A stretch of DNA of 37,318 nucleotides from Deltaproteobacteria bacterium (GCA_013151775.1 JAADHO010000022.1:1-37318); one strand, 5' to 3'. Numbered from the stretch's first letter, positions 8,648 through 20,123 are shown. Notes: generated by a model not told the origin, from the letters alone. Made by a program: numbers and translations.

Positions 8648-9868
8648 ATGACGCTGGGAGAGCGCATCCGGCGAGCACGCAAGGCCAAGGGCTGGACCCA
8701 GGCGGAGCTTGCTGAGAAGGCTGGGTTCTCACAGCCCTACGTGTCTCATGTAGAGCTTGGCCGGGTGGGCTTCTCGGACGGCGTGGGGAAGTTGGTCGCT
8801 CTGCTCGGCCTCGATCCAGACGAGGCCTTGGGGCAGCAAGTCCGGTCCCCTGTCCATGAGGCTCGGCCGCCCCGCCTCCTCCCGCAACGGTTGGGTCCTG
8901 ATGTAGACCTAGCGACTTACGTCAAACCCGACCTAGGCGGTGACTTCTTCCTATTCGTGCCCATCACTCGGGACGAGTTGCTCGTTGCCGCAGTGGATAT
9001 CGCCGGGAACGGAGCCGCCGCCCTGCCCGCGGCTCGCTATCTTCAGGGCTGGCTGCGAGGACGCGCTACCGCCCCTGGACGGCCGCGATTGGAACTGCTG
9101 GCCGACGCGCTGGACCAGGAACTTGCGGATACCACCCTGGAGGCCGCGTGGTTCCTGGCGCTCCTCACCCAATCAGGTAGCACCTCGATGCGGTACAGAG
9201 CGGTGGGCTCCGGTTATCCGGCACCCCTGCTTCTTCGCGGAGAACGGGGCAAGACCTCTCCGAGCATGGGTGGGGGCCGCGCCGACGGATCATGGGTCGT
9301 AGATATCGAGCGTCTCGAGCCTCCGTTCACCCTCGCGATGGCGAGCGATGGGCTGCTCCGGCGCCTGGGCGCTGGCGACGAGACCGCAGGGAAAGGCGTC
9401 GTTCGCAGGTGGCTCACTGGCGAGTATCGCCGCACTTCGCCGCGCAAGCGGTTCGGCACGCGAGAGGTGCTGACCGCCGACGAGTCGTTGGCGGTTCTAC
9501 GGTGGTCACCGTGGGACGAGCGCTTGACCTTCCAGGTTCAGGACGCCGATGAACGGCATCGTGCTCAGCGTGTGCTTCGCGAAGCGGCTGAAAATGTCTT
9601 GGGCGAACGGGCAGATGCCATCTGCCGCGCGACGGCCGAAGCCATCCACAACGTGCTCAGCCACGCCTACGGTCCCGAGGGCGGCAAGATCGAAATCCGC
9701 TACCGGATGCGGGAGGGGACCGTCGAGGTAGAAGTCGAGGACGCTGGCCTTGGGACCATCGGTAACGGCGATGGAAGATCCCTGATGTCACATTCCTGTG
9801 AGACGATCACGTTCAGCGCTGGCGAGAAGGGCCACGTCGTCTATCTCCGATGCACGAGCAATGAATAG
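8648..9868 (+). CDS. Fusion protein: XRE-type HTH, SpoIIE/PP2C-like phosphatase, RsbW-like kinase
   Basis: Three domains are readable in 406 residues. Residues 5-58 are a Cro/C1-type HTH (GWTQAELAEKAGFSQPYVSHVELG). Residues about 85-287 match the SpoIIE phosphatase fold: GGDF (D99), VDIAGNGAAALPAA (D117), a strand AVGSGYPAPLLLR, ASDGLL (D234) and TADES (D278), so the metal-binding aspartates appear to be kept. Residues about 295-402 match the GHKL kinase fold of RsbW/SpoIIAB: N-box EAIHNVLSHAYG (E331, N335) and G1 box VEDAGLG (D365). Partner-switching systems normally place phosphatase and kinase in separate proteins and act on a sigma factor. Here both are fused to a DNA-binding domain, and no sigma factor is nearby. 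The STAS partner follows 10 bases downstream. I infer an all-in-one repressor switch. Confidence 0.82.
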   Translation: MTLGERIRRARKAKGWTQAELAEKAGFSQPYVSHVELGRVGFSDGVGKLVALLGLDPDEALGQQVRSPVHEARPPRLLPQRLGPDVDLATYVKPDLGGDFFLFVPITRDELLVAAVDIAGNGAAALPAARYLQGWLRGRATAPGRPRLELLADALDQELADTTLEAAWFLALLTQSGSTSMRYRAVGSGYPAPLLLRGERGKTSPSMGGGRADGSWVVDIERLEPPFTLAMASDGLLRRLGAGDETAGKGVVRRWLTGEYRRTSPRKRFGTREVLTADESLAVLRWSPWDERLTFQVQDADERHRAQRVLREAAENVLGERADAICRATAEAIHNVLSHAYGPEGGKIEIRYRMREGTVEVEVEDAGLGTIGNGDGRSLMSHSCETITFSAGEKGHVVYLRCTSNE

Positions 9869-9878
9869 AGGAATCCTG

Positions 9879-10208
9879 ATGGAGCACTACCAGATCGAGA
9901 AACACGAAAGCGGCGTAGTCCTACGGTTTCCCGAGTACGTGGACGAACTGAGGGGCCAGGCCGACGATGACGAGGCGTTCAGCCTGGTCGACGAGCACGA
10001 GCGAATCGTCATCGACTTGTCGATCTCGGTCGAAGTGGTCAGCCGCTGGCTCAAGCTGTTCCATCGGATGGCGATCCGAGCCAGGAACGCAGGCAAGCAA
10101 GTCTTCCTCGTCGGCGCGTCCAAGTCGATTCGTGAAACTGCGGACTTCCTCGCGCTCGACGGCTCTTGGGAGACCGCCGACACCTCGGACGAGGCTCTGG
10201 CGAGATGA
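9879..10208 (+). CDS. STAS-domain protein, anti-sigma-factor-antagonist type (RsbV/SpoIIAA-like)
   Basis: The 109-residue protein fits a single STAS domain: a short strand (GVVLRFPEY), the central strand IVIDLS, a helix with LKLFHRMAIRARNAGKQ, the strand VFLVGAS and the final helix SIRETADFLALDG. In classical members the phosphorylated serine sits in DSSG. Here the matching stretch reads VVSRW, so one serine (S55) may remain, but the flanking Asp and Gly are lost. The start at ATG 9879 is supported by AGAGGA at 9867-9872, which overlaps the stop region of the upstream gene. An in-frame ATG at 9861 would overlap that gene. The stop overlaps the next ATG as ATGA. I infer that this is the substrate of the upstream kinase and phosphatase. 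Confidence 0.75.
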   Translation: MEHYQIEKHESGVVLRFPEYVDELRGQADDDEAFSLVDEHERIVIDLSISVEVVSRWLKLFHRMAIRARNAGKQVFLVGASKSIRETADFLALDGSWETADTSDEALAR

Positions 10209-11128
10209 GGGTGTGCGTGTGGGGCGCGGGGACGATCGGCCAGGGGGTGGCCCGGCGCCTCGTCATGGAGCCGCACGTTTCGGAACTTCACTGGATCAAT
10301 CGCGACCCCAAAGTGGAGGGCTTCGTCCACGATCTGAAGCATGGGCTCATGTTCTCCCCGTCGTGCCACGAGGTTCGATCCTATCGAACGAAGGACTCCG
10401 ACTTCGCACGCGCCCGCATCGCGACGCAGCGGTCGGAGCTTGTGATCCTGACGTTGGGGAAGCCCGTTCCCGAAGGCGGGACCAGAGCCGACCTGTATCC
10501 TGGAAATCGCGCACTCTTCCGGGAGCTTGTGATTCCCGCCCTGAGCGGCTTCGGTGGCATCGTTCTGGTCGTATCCAACCCGGTCGAATTGCTCGCGCGG
10601 CTCGTACAGCGAGAAGGCGAACTGGAAGCTCGCCGGGTCATCGGGCTGGGCACTCTGGTCGAGACGGCTCGCGCTCGCGCCGCGCTCGCCGACCATCTCT
10701 CCCCGGCTCGGCCAGCGCGCGACATCGAATTGGCCGCTGTCGGTACGCACGACGAGCACGCGGTGCTTCAGCCTCTATCGGACTTCGGACTCGACGATGC
10801 TGAGCGCGACACGATCCTGGAAGCGGTTCGAAAGGAGATGATCAACGGCGCGAAGCGTGTGAAGAAGAACGCCCTCGCGACCCAACACCCGATCGTGGAG
10901 GCGGCGGCGGCCGTAATTCGGGCGGTCGCCAACGACGCTCATGCGCTCCTCCCCGTCGCCAGCCTTGCCCCGGACGATCCCGACGGCTTGTACTGGTCGG
11001 TACCCTGCATCGTGTCGGCGCGTGGCATCATCGGCCAGCGCCCCGAGTTGCTCACTCCAGCCGTAGTCACAGCAATGGCGCCGGGCGTTCAGGCGATGCG
11101 TCGTGTTCTCCAATCGCACCCGAACTGA
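10205..11128 (+). CDS. Lactate/malate dehydrogenase-like protein
   Basis: The 307-residue product has an N-terminal Rossmann nucleotide-binding motif (GAGTIGQGVA, residues 7-16) and many LDH/MDH landmarks. These are GGTRADL (R94, like the substrate arginine), SNPVE (N125), GLGTLVETARARAALAD and GTHDEHAV (H182, like the catalytic histidine). In the family the third landmark carries an Asp and an Arg; here they are E153 and R156. The Asp-to-Glu change and the replacement of the usual HGD by HDE suggest altered chemistry or a binding role. The gene begins inside the stop of the STAS gene (ATGA), so it is translationally coupled to a regulatory pair rather than to metabolic genes. Its substrate is unknown. 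It could be the effector or the metabolite sensor of the system (inference). Confidence 0.78.
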   Translation: MRVCVWGAGTIGQGVARRLVMEPHVSELHWINRDPKVEGFVHDLKHGLMFSPSCHEVRSYRTKDSDFARARIATQRSELVILTLGKPVPEGGTRADLYPGNRALFRELVIPALSGFGGIVLVVSNPVELLARLVQREGELEARRVIGLGTLVETARARAALADHLSPARPARDIELAAVGTHDEHAVLQPLSDFGLDDAERDTILEAVRKEMINGAKRVKKNALATQHPIVEAAAAVIRAVANDAHALLPVASLAPDDPDGLYWSVPCIVSARGIIGQRPELLTPAVVTAMAPGVQAMRRVLQSHPN

Positions 11129-11146
11129 CGATGCGCGTCGGCGACC

Positions 11147-11163
11147 GAGCCAGAAGGAGGCTC
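11147..11163 (+). terminator. Weak hairpin after the three-gene operon
   Basis: GAGCC (11147-11151) and GGCTC (11159-11163) can pair around a 7-base loop, and the sequence TGATTTTG follows. It lies 18 bases after the dehydrogenase-like stop. The stem is short and the T-run is interrupted, so this is only a possible terminator. Confidence 0.25.
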
Positions 11164-11168
11164 TGGTG

Positions 11169-11193
11169 ATTTTGTTCAGTCACTGAACAAAAT
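11169..11193. promoter_or_regulatory. 25-bp perfect palindrome, probable operator
   Basis: The arms ATTTTGTTCAGT (11169-11180) and ACTGAACAAAAT (11182-11193) are exact reverse complements around a single base. One base is too short for a hairpin loop, so I read it as a dimeric repressor site, similar in form to TetR-family operators. It lies 51 bases upstream of the ATG at 11245. No TetR-type gene is present in the window, so the regulator would be encoded elsewhere or be the downstream protein itself. Confidence 0.6.
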
Positions 11194-11244
11194 TGAGATC
11201 GTCGAGTAGATTCGAGCAGTTGCGAATCGACGGAGGAGATTTTC

Positions 11245-11994
11245 ATGGCCCGCCCCAAGCTCCCGCAGAACCTGCGACCTGTCGCCGTACGCATCGCGCC
11301 GGCCCGCTCCAAGCCGTACGTCAGCGCGAAGCCGCCCGTCGCAACGAAGCCGCGAGCGGTGGTGAAGGTGCGCGCGGCGGTGACGCCACGAGCCGCCGTG
11401 ACGCGGCAGAAGGTGCGGCCCGCGGAGGAGGCCGAGGCGTTGATCCGCGACATCGCCACGCGCCGCGCGCGCATCGCCGACGACTTCTACGAGATCGGCG
11501 TCGCCCTCAACCGGCTCTCGGCGCGGCCTCTCTATACCGCCCTCGGCTACACCAACTTTGACGACTTGCTCGCGCAGCGCCGCGTCATCGGACGCGTCCA
11601 AGCGTTCAAGCTGATGGCCGTCACGCAGGCCTTCGACAAGCGGCAGGCGCTCCGCCTCGGCGTCGAGAAGTCCTACGCCCTCGTGCGCTACGTCGCCGCC
11701 ACGCCCGCACATGACCTCGCGCACAGCCTCGCCGCAACCAACGCACGCATCGCGGGCAAGCGCTTAGGCGGCATGAGCGCCAAGGATCTGAGGGACGCCA
11801 CCAAGCGCCTGCGCAGCGGCGCCCCCGCCGACGACCACGACCTGAAGGACGCCCGCGCCACGGCACGCAAGCTGCAGAAGAAGCTGCGCACGGAGGGCGC
11901 CAAGACGGCCAAGGTCCGCGCCCACCGCGAAGGCAGCGGCGTGCAGTTGCGCATCGACCTCGACGTGAAGGACGCGGGCGTGTTGTTGGATTGA
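11245..11994 (+). CDS. Unrecognised basic protein with helical HTH-like core
   Basis: I do not recognise this 249-residue protein with certainty. Residues 1-55 are a basic, Ala/Pro/Val-rich tail. Residues about 60-135 form a helical block (IADDFYEIGVALNRL, ALGYTNFDDLLAQR, GRVQAFKLMAVTQAF), whose pattern resembles DUF3102-like or ParB-like HTH segments in plasmid and phage proteins. The region 170-235 is charged and may be coiled. The composition suggests nucleic-acid binding. GGAGGAG at good spacing supports the ATG at 11245. A perfect 25-bp palindrome lies in the upstream region. It sits between the signalling operon and higBA in the accessory block, so a role in maintenance or regulation of the block is possible, but that is inference only. 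Confidence 0.6.
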   Translation: MARPKLPQNLRPVAVRIAPARSKPYVSAKPPVATKPRAVVKVRAAVTPRAAVTRQKVRPAEEAEALIRDIATRRARIADDFYEIGVALNRLSARPLYTALGYTNFDDLLAQRRVIGRVQAFKLMAVTQAFDKRQALRLGVEKSYALVRYVAATPAHDLAHSLAATNARIAGKRLGGMSAKDLRDATKRLRSGAPADDHDLKDARATARKLQKKLRTEGAKTAKVRAHREGSGVQLRIDLDVKDAGVLLD

Positions 11995-11995
11995 A

Positions 11996-12009
11996 GGCGC
12001 GAGGGCGCC
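11996..12009 (+). terminator. Short GC hairpin after the basic protein gene
   Basis: GGCGC (11996-12000) pairs with GCGCC (12005-12009) around GAGG, immediately after the stop codon and followed by AGTATTTC. It lies between convergent genes (the basic protein and higA), where a terminator is expected. The T-run is poor, so confidence is low. Confidence 0.3.
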
Positions 12010-12047
12010 AGTATTTCAGACCGGAGTTCGCTTCTCTGCGGACCAGC

Positions 12048-12467
12048 TCATCCGGTCTTGGCCTTGCTCCTCGGTCTCTTGGCGCCTCGTTCCGCGCCAG
12101 TCGGAGTCAGGTCGTACTCGCGCACCAGCACGTTCGCCGGCACGCCGAAGCTGCTGAGGCGCCGAACGTGATCAAGCGTCAGCGCTCGCTTCTTGTTCAG
12201 GATCTCGCTCACGCGAGCGCGAGTCAGGTCGAGCGTCTCCGCCAGCTGCGTCGCCTTGATCCCCTGCTGGTCCATGCGGAACCGAATGGCCTCGATGGGG
12301 TCGGGTGGCGGAACGGGGTAGTTGGCCTGCTCGTATGCCTCGACCACGAGCATGAGCAGTTCGAGTTCTTCACCCTTGGGGGTGCGACTCGGTGAACCCC
12401 AGAGCTTCTCCATACGCGCGAGGGCCTTGCTGTAGTCGGCCTCGGTCCGGATGATGTTGACCTTCAT
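12048..12467 (-). CDS. higA: HigA-type antitoxin, XRE family
   Basis: The 139-residue protein has an N-terminal segment typical of HigA antitoxins (MKVNIIRTEADYSKALARME). A clear HTH follows at about residues 60-115 (MDQQGIKATQLAETLDLTRARVSEILNKKRALTLDHVRRLS). The basic C-terminal tail (KRPRSKAKTG) is extra. The ATG at 12467 overlaps the toxin stop as ATGA, and the toxin-first order is the hallmark of higBA. HigA neutralises HigB and, with it, represses the operon. The frame stays open upstream, but that part overlaps higB and is not meaningful. Confidence 0.85.
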   Translation of the reverse strand: MKVNIIRTEADYSKALARMEKLWGSPSRTPKGEELELLMLVVEAYEQANYPVPPPDPIEAIRFRMDQQGIKATQLAETLDLTRARVSEILNKKRALTLDHVRRLSSFGVPANVLVREYDLTPTGAERGAKRPRSKAKTG

Positions 12468-12763
12468 GACTGATTCACTTTCGCGACGTCTACCTTGTCG
12501 TACTCGGCGTGCGTGCCGAAGAATTTGATGAAGAGGCTGTGCCGGGGAAAATCGTACGCGACGACGAGTCGATACTTGTTGCCTTTGATGTTGAAGATGA
12601 TGCGATCGGCCACTCGATCCGCCGAGGGGAAGTCGGCGCGAACGTCTGCGATCGACGCCCACCTTGCCTTGTCAGCCTCCGCCCACCACGCCCTGAGAGC
12701 TTCCGCCGCAGGAGCGTGCTTCGCGCACGCATCCAGCAACGTCCGGCGGTTGAAGACCCGCAT
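12464..12763 (-). CDS. higB: HigB-type toxin, mRNA interferase
   Basis: The 99-residue protein fits HigB of the RelE superfamily. It has an N-terminal helix with RTLLDACAKHAPAAEALRAWW, then the strands RIIFNIKGNKYRLVVAYDF and LFIKFFGTHAEYDKV. HigB cleaves ribosome-bound mRNA. The ATG at 12763 lies 12 bases from a pair of strong palindromes that look like the autoregulatory operator. The pair lies on the opposite strand to the basic protein gene and points away from gltBD. Confidence 0.87.
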   Translation of the reverse strand: MRVFNRRTLLDACAKHAPAAEALRAWWAEADKARWASIADVRADFPSADRVADRIIFNIKGNKYRLVVAYDFPRHSLFIKFFGTHAEYDKVDVAKVNQS

Positions 12764-12775
12764 GCACTCAGCTTA

Positions 12776-12823
12776 GCTTGTTCCCATCACGGGAACAAGC
12801 GGAAATGTTCCCAGGATGGGAAC
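12776..12823. promoter_or_regulatory. Two tandem palindromes, probable higBA operator
   Basis: The first is GCTTGTTCCC (12776-12785), ATCAC, GGGAACAAGC (12791-12800). The second is GTTCCC (12807-12812), AGGAT, GGGAAC (12818-12823). Both share the core GTTCCC-N5-GGGAAC, with centres 27 bases apart. Paired operators of this kind just upstream of a toxin-antitoxin operon are the usual target of the antitoxin or the complex. They also lie in the interval to the divergent hicB gene. Confidence 0.75.
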
Positions 12824-12951
12824 TTGGGAGTTCGAGATCGCACCACTCGAGGTAAGTAGCGCGTGAGAGCTGCTGCATCGAAGATGCGATCGGCCCTTCG
12901 GTGAGCACGCCGATTTGCTCGAAGCCCGGGTCGCCCGCCATACTGGAAGGG

Positions 12952-13161
12952 ATGAGTCTGAAGATCGAGTTCGAGCGTGAGGAGGACGGCCGCTGGATAG
13001 CGGAGATTCCGGAGCTCCCAGGAGTGCTCGCATATGGAGACGACCGGGAGCAAGCCGTCCGCGCAGCTCAGACCTTGGCTCTCCGTGTGATCGCAGATCG
13101 TCTCGAACACGGTGAAGAGGTTCCGGCCGCCGTCCTCGGCGCGTTCTCACCCGCAGCGTGA
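12952..13161 (+). CDS. hicB: Solitary HicB-like antitoxin
   Basis: The 69-residue protein matches the short HicB/UPF0150 domain: LKIEFEREEDGRWIAEIPELPGVLAYGDDREQA, then RAAQTLALRVIADRLEHG. I chose ATG 12952 because the domain starts there; the frame extends upstream to a GTG at 12901 that adds only non-conserved residues. A GGAAGG lies directly before the ATG. HicB normally pairs with the dsRBD-like mRNA interferase HicA. No HicA frame is visible on either side: upstream is the higBA operator, and 27 bases downstream the gltD duplication begins. The partner may have been lost at that junction, or this may be a free-standing member. Confidence 0.75.
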   Translation: MSLKIEFEREEDGRWIAEIPELPGVLAYGDDREQAVRAAQTLALRVIADRLEHGEEVPAAVLGAFSPAA

Positions 13162-13188
13162 GCCAGTGGCCCACCTGTAGGACATCCA

Positions 13189-13328
13189 CCTCACTCCTCC
13201 GGTGCGCTCAACTCCGTCTCGCCCATCAGGTGTTCGTCGATCACGCGGGCGGCGGCGCGGCCTTCGGCGATGGCCCAGACGACGAGGCTCTGGCCGCGGC
13301 GGCAGTCGCCGGCGGCGTAGAGGCCGGG
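13189..13328. repeat. 140-bp direct repeat, left copy (duplicated gltD 3' end)
   Basis: This stretch is the same as 13922-14061 except for two single-base differences (one in the codons next to the stop, one in the Ile-Asp-Glu-His region). Read on the minus strand it encodes the last 45 residues of GltD and the stop codon (GLYAAGDC...SAPEE). Its upstream part is missing, so it is a non-functional fragment. With the right copy it brackets the toxin-antitoxin cassette at 13329-13921. Confidence 0.92.
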
Positions 13329-13371
13329 CCCCCGCACCGATGGCGTGCGCGCCCGGCCGAGTCGCGATACC

Positions 13372-13620
13372 ATGACCCGCATGCGCGCACGCAAGCTGCA
13401 AGTCATCAACGGCCGATTGGTGCTGGACGAGCCCACGAACCTGCCTGACGGCGCCGAAGTGGAGGTGCTCGTCATGGACGACGAGCTGACCACCGAGGAA
13501 CGCGCAGAGCTGCACGCGTCGCTAGACCGCGCATTGGACGACTCAGGAGCGGGTCGAGGAATGGATGCCTGGGAGTACCTCGAGCAGTATCGAGTCCGCC
13601 GTGAAGCTCGTACTGCTTGA
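13372..13620 (+). CDS. Antitoxin of a RelE/ParE-type pair
   Basis: The 82-residue protein reads [32 protein letters not shown], a short swapped-hairpin-like (AbrB/MazE-type) segment, followed by an acidic helical tail ([29 protein letters not shown]). Antitoxins of this shape are commonly found just before RelE/ParE toxins. Starts at 13372 or 13381 are both possible. It overlaps the toxin by 20 bases and begins 43 bases after the left copy of the gltD repeat. The AbrB-like label is inferred from pattern only. Confidence 0.72.
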   Translation: MTRMRARKLQVINGRLVLDEPTNLPDGAEVEVLVMDDELTTEERAELHASLDRALDDSGAGRGMDAWEYLEQYRVRREARTA

Positions 13621-13897
13621 AGAAGCGCAGCAGCAGTTTGAGGAAGAAGACGCTTGGTGGCGCGAGAACCGCGATGCCAAGGAGCTTTTCATCGACGAAT
13701 TTTCTGCGGTGCTGGGCCGAATCAGCTCGATGCCGGAAGTGGGCCAGCGATATCGGCGAACGCACGGCAAACTGATCCAGCGCATGCTGATGATGAAGAC
13801 GCGCTGCCACGTCTACTACTTCCACGACCAAGCCCAGGACGCGGTGGAGGTGCATTCGGTGTGGGGCGCGCGCAAGAAGCGCGGTCCGAAACTGTAG
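13601..13897 (+). CDS. RelE/ParE family toxin
   Basis: The 98-residue protein has the family pattern: [46 protein letters not shown], a strand VYYFHDQ and a final [13 protein letters not shown]. RelE members cut mRNA in the ribosome and ParE members poison gyrase; this sequence does not settle which. I chose GTG 13601 because the conserved strand begins there; the longer frame from 13565 adds Ser-rich residues from inside the antitoxin. The pair is enclosed between the two gltD repeats. Confidence 0.82.
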   Translation: MKLVLLEEAQQQFEEEDAWWRENRDAKELFIDEFSAVLGRISSMPEVGQRYRRTHGKLIQRMLMMKTRCHVYYFHDQAQDAVEVHSVWGARKKRGPKL

Positions 13898-13921
13898 GCG
13901 GTTTCCCGGATCCGTCAGGGC

Positions 13922-14061
13922 CCTCACTCCTCAGGTGCGCTCAACTCCGTCTCGCCCATCAGGTGTTCGTCGATCACTCGGGCGGCGGCGCGGCCTTCGG
14001 CGATGGCCCAGACGACGAGGCTCTGGCCGCGGCGGCAGTCGCCGGCGGCGTAGAGGCCGGG
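13922..14061. repeat. 140-bp direct repeat, right copy (3' end of intact gltD)
   Basis: This is the partner of 13189-13328, offset by 733 bases, with 138 of 140 positions equal. Here it forms the genuine end of gltD. Beyond base 14061 the two copies diverge at once, and left of 13922 they share nothing, so the boundaries are sharp. Confidence 0.92.
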
Positions 14062-15380
14062 GACGCCGGTGGTGAAGCGGGTGGGGGCGCCGCGTAGGCG
14101 TCCGCGGGTGTCGGGCGCGACACCGAAGGCTGTCGCGAGCTTGGGCTCGACGCCGACGAAGCCGAGGGCGAGGAAGACGAGGTCGGCGTCGAGGCGGCGC
14201 TCGCTGCCTTCGACCGCGGCGAAGCCTGCGGCGGGGCCTGAGACGTCGCAGAGCTCCACGCCTCCGAGCTGCCCCTTCTCGCCTTCGAGGAAGCGCAATG
14301 TGCTCACGCCGAAGCTGCGCGGGTCTTCGCCGAAGCGCGCGGCGGCCTCTTCGTGGCCATAGTCGACGCGGAAGATGCGCGGCCACTCGGGCCAAGGATT
14401 GTCGTCGGCGCGCGCATCCGGCGGGCGCGGCATCAGCTCGAGGTTCACGACGCTCGTCGCGCCTTGGCGCAGCGCCGTGGCGATGCAGTCGGTGCCCGTG
14501 TCGCCGCCTCCGATCACGAGGACGCGCTTGCCCTTGGCGTCGAGGTGGGGCGGACAGGCCGTCTCGTCCAGCAGCGCCTTGGTGCTCGCCGTGAGGTAGT
14601 CCATCGCGAGGTGCACGCCCGCGAGCTCGCGCCCCGGCAGCTCGAGATCGCGGGCCAGCGTCGACCCGGTCGCCAAGAGCACGGCGTCGCTCTCTTCGCG
14701 CAGAGTGTCCGGGCGGATGTCCCGTCCCACCTCGCAGCCGAGCACGAATTCCACTCCCTCGGCCTCGAGCTGTGCGAGGCGGCGCGCGAGCACGCGCTTG
14801 TCGAGCTTCATGTTGGGGATGCCGTAGACCAGCAGGCCGCCTGCGCGATCCGCGCGCTCATAGACGACGACCTCATGCCCGGCGCGTGCGAGCTGTTGCG
14901 CGGCGGCCAGACCGGCGGGGCCGGAGCCGACCACCGACACGCGCTTGCCCGTCTTGCGCTGCGCCGGACGCGGCACGATCCAGCCCTCCTCGAAACCGCG
15001 GTCGCCGAGGGCGCGCTCGATCTCCTCGATGGTCACGGCCTCGCCGTCGAGGCCCACGGTGCAGGCGCCTTCGCAGGGCGCGGGGCAGACGCGGCCCGTC
15101 ACCTCGGGGAAGTTGTTGGTGTCGTGCAGGCGCGCGAGGGCCTCGCGCAGCCGACCCTGATACACGAGGTCGTTCCACTCGGGGATGCGGTTGCCGAGGG
15201 GACAGCCCGTGTCCGATTGGCAGAAGGGCACGCCACAGTCCATGCAGCGACTCGCCTGCTCCACGAGCTCCGCCGGCGACGCGGCCGGGCCGAGCTCGTC
15301 GAAATCCTTCAGTCGCTCGAGGGCCGGACGACGCGTGGGTCGCTCACGGGAGACCTTCAAGAAGCCGCGGGGGTCGCCCA

Positions 15381-15381
<1 letters not shown>
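13924..15381 (-). CDS. gltD: Glutamate synthase small subunit
   Basis: GltD passes electrons from NADPH through FAD and iron-sulfur clusters to GltB for glutamate formation from glutamine and 2-oxoglutarate. The 485-residue protein has Cys groups for the 4Fe-4S clusters near the N-terminus (C46, C49, C54, C60 and C99, C103, C107), an FAD-binding GSGPAGL (about residue 152), a second nucleotide motif VIGGGDTGTD and the C-terminal FAD segment [22 protein letters not shown]. Its length is normal. The ATG at 15381 shares its A with the gltB stop (TGATG), so the two are coupled. Its last 45 codons are duplicated 733 bases further along the direction of transcription, at 13189-13328. Confidence 0.97.
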
Positions 15382-19934
<4,553 letters not shown>

Positions 19935-19955
19935 GCGCGCTCATGCTGCCGGCAT

Positions 19956-19979
19956 GACGCAACGTGTCAAGGGGAGCTA
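19956..19979. repeat. 24-bp direct repeat, left copy (gltB upstream region)
   Basis: This repeat matches 21937-21960 at 23 of 24 positions; the 17-base core CGTGTCAAGGGGAGCTA is exact. On the minus strand it contains TTGACA, the possible -35 of gltB. The two copies, 1,981 bases apart, enclose the ATPase and TOPRIM-like genes and nothing else. Confidence 0.8.
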
Positions 19980-20123
19980 GGCCCAGCTAGGCCGCGATGG
20001 TACCGAGGCGGCGTGGGGGGACGCAGGCCGCGTCACGAGCCTGCCGTGTTGAAGTGTGCCCGTCACCGGAGAGAACGCGCTGCGAGCCAGGGGAAAGCGC
20101 CGAGCCCACGCCCACGTCGCCCC

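Noticed and set aside
11174..11188. The GTTCAG/CTGAAC core as a LexA (SOS) box
   Set aside because: The order and 7-base spacing do not match the LexA sites I know with confidence, and no SOS gene follows.
11169..11193. The 25-bp palindrome as a transcription terminator
   Set aside because: A single central base cannot form a loop without opening several pairs, and no T-run follows; an operator is the better reading.
13191..13493. A 100-codon minus-strand gene ending in GltD sequence
   Set aside because: Only the last 45 codons are GltD; the upstream part is antisense to the antitoxin gene and meaningless, so it is a fragment created by the duplication.
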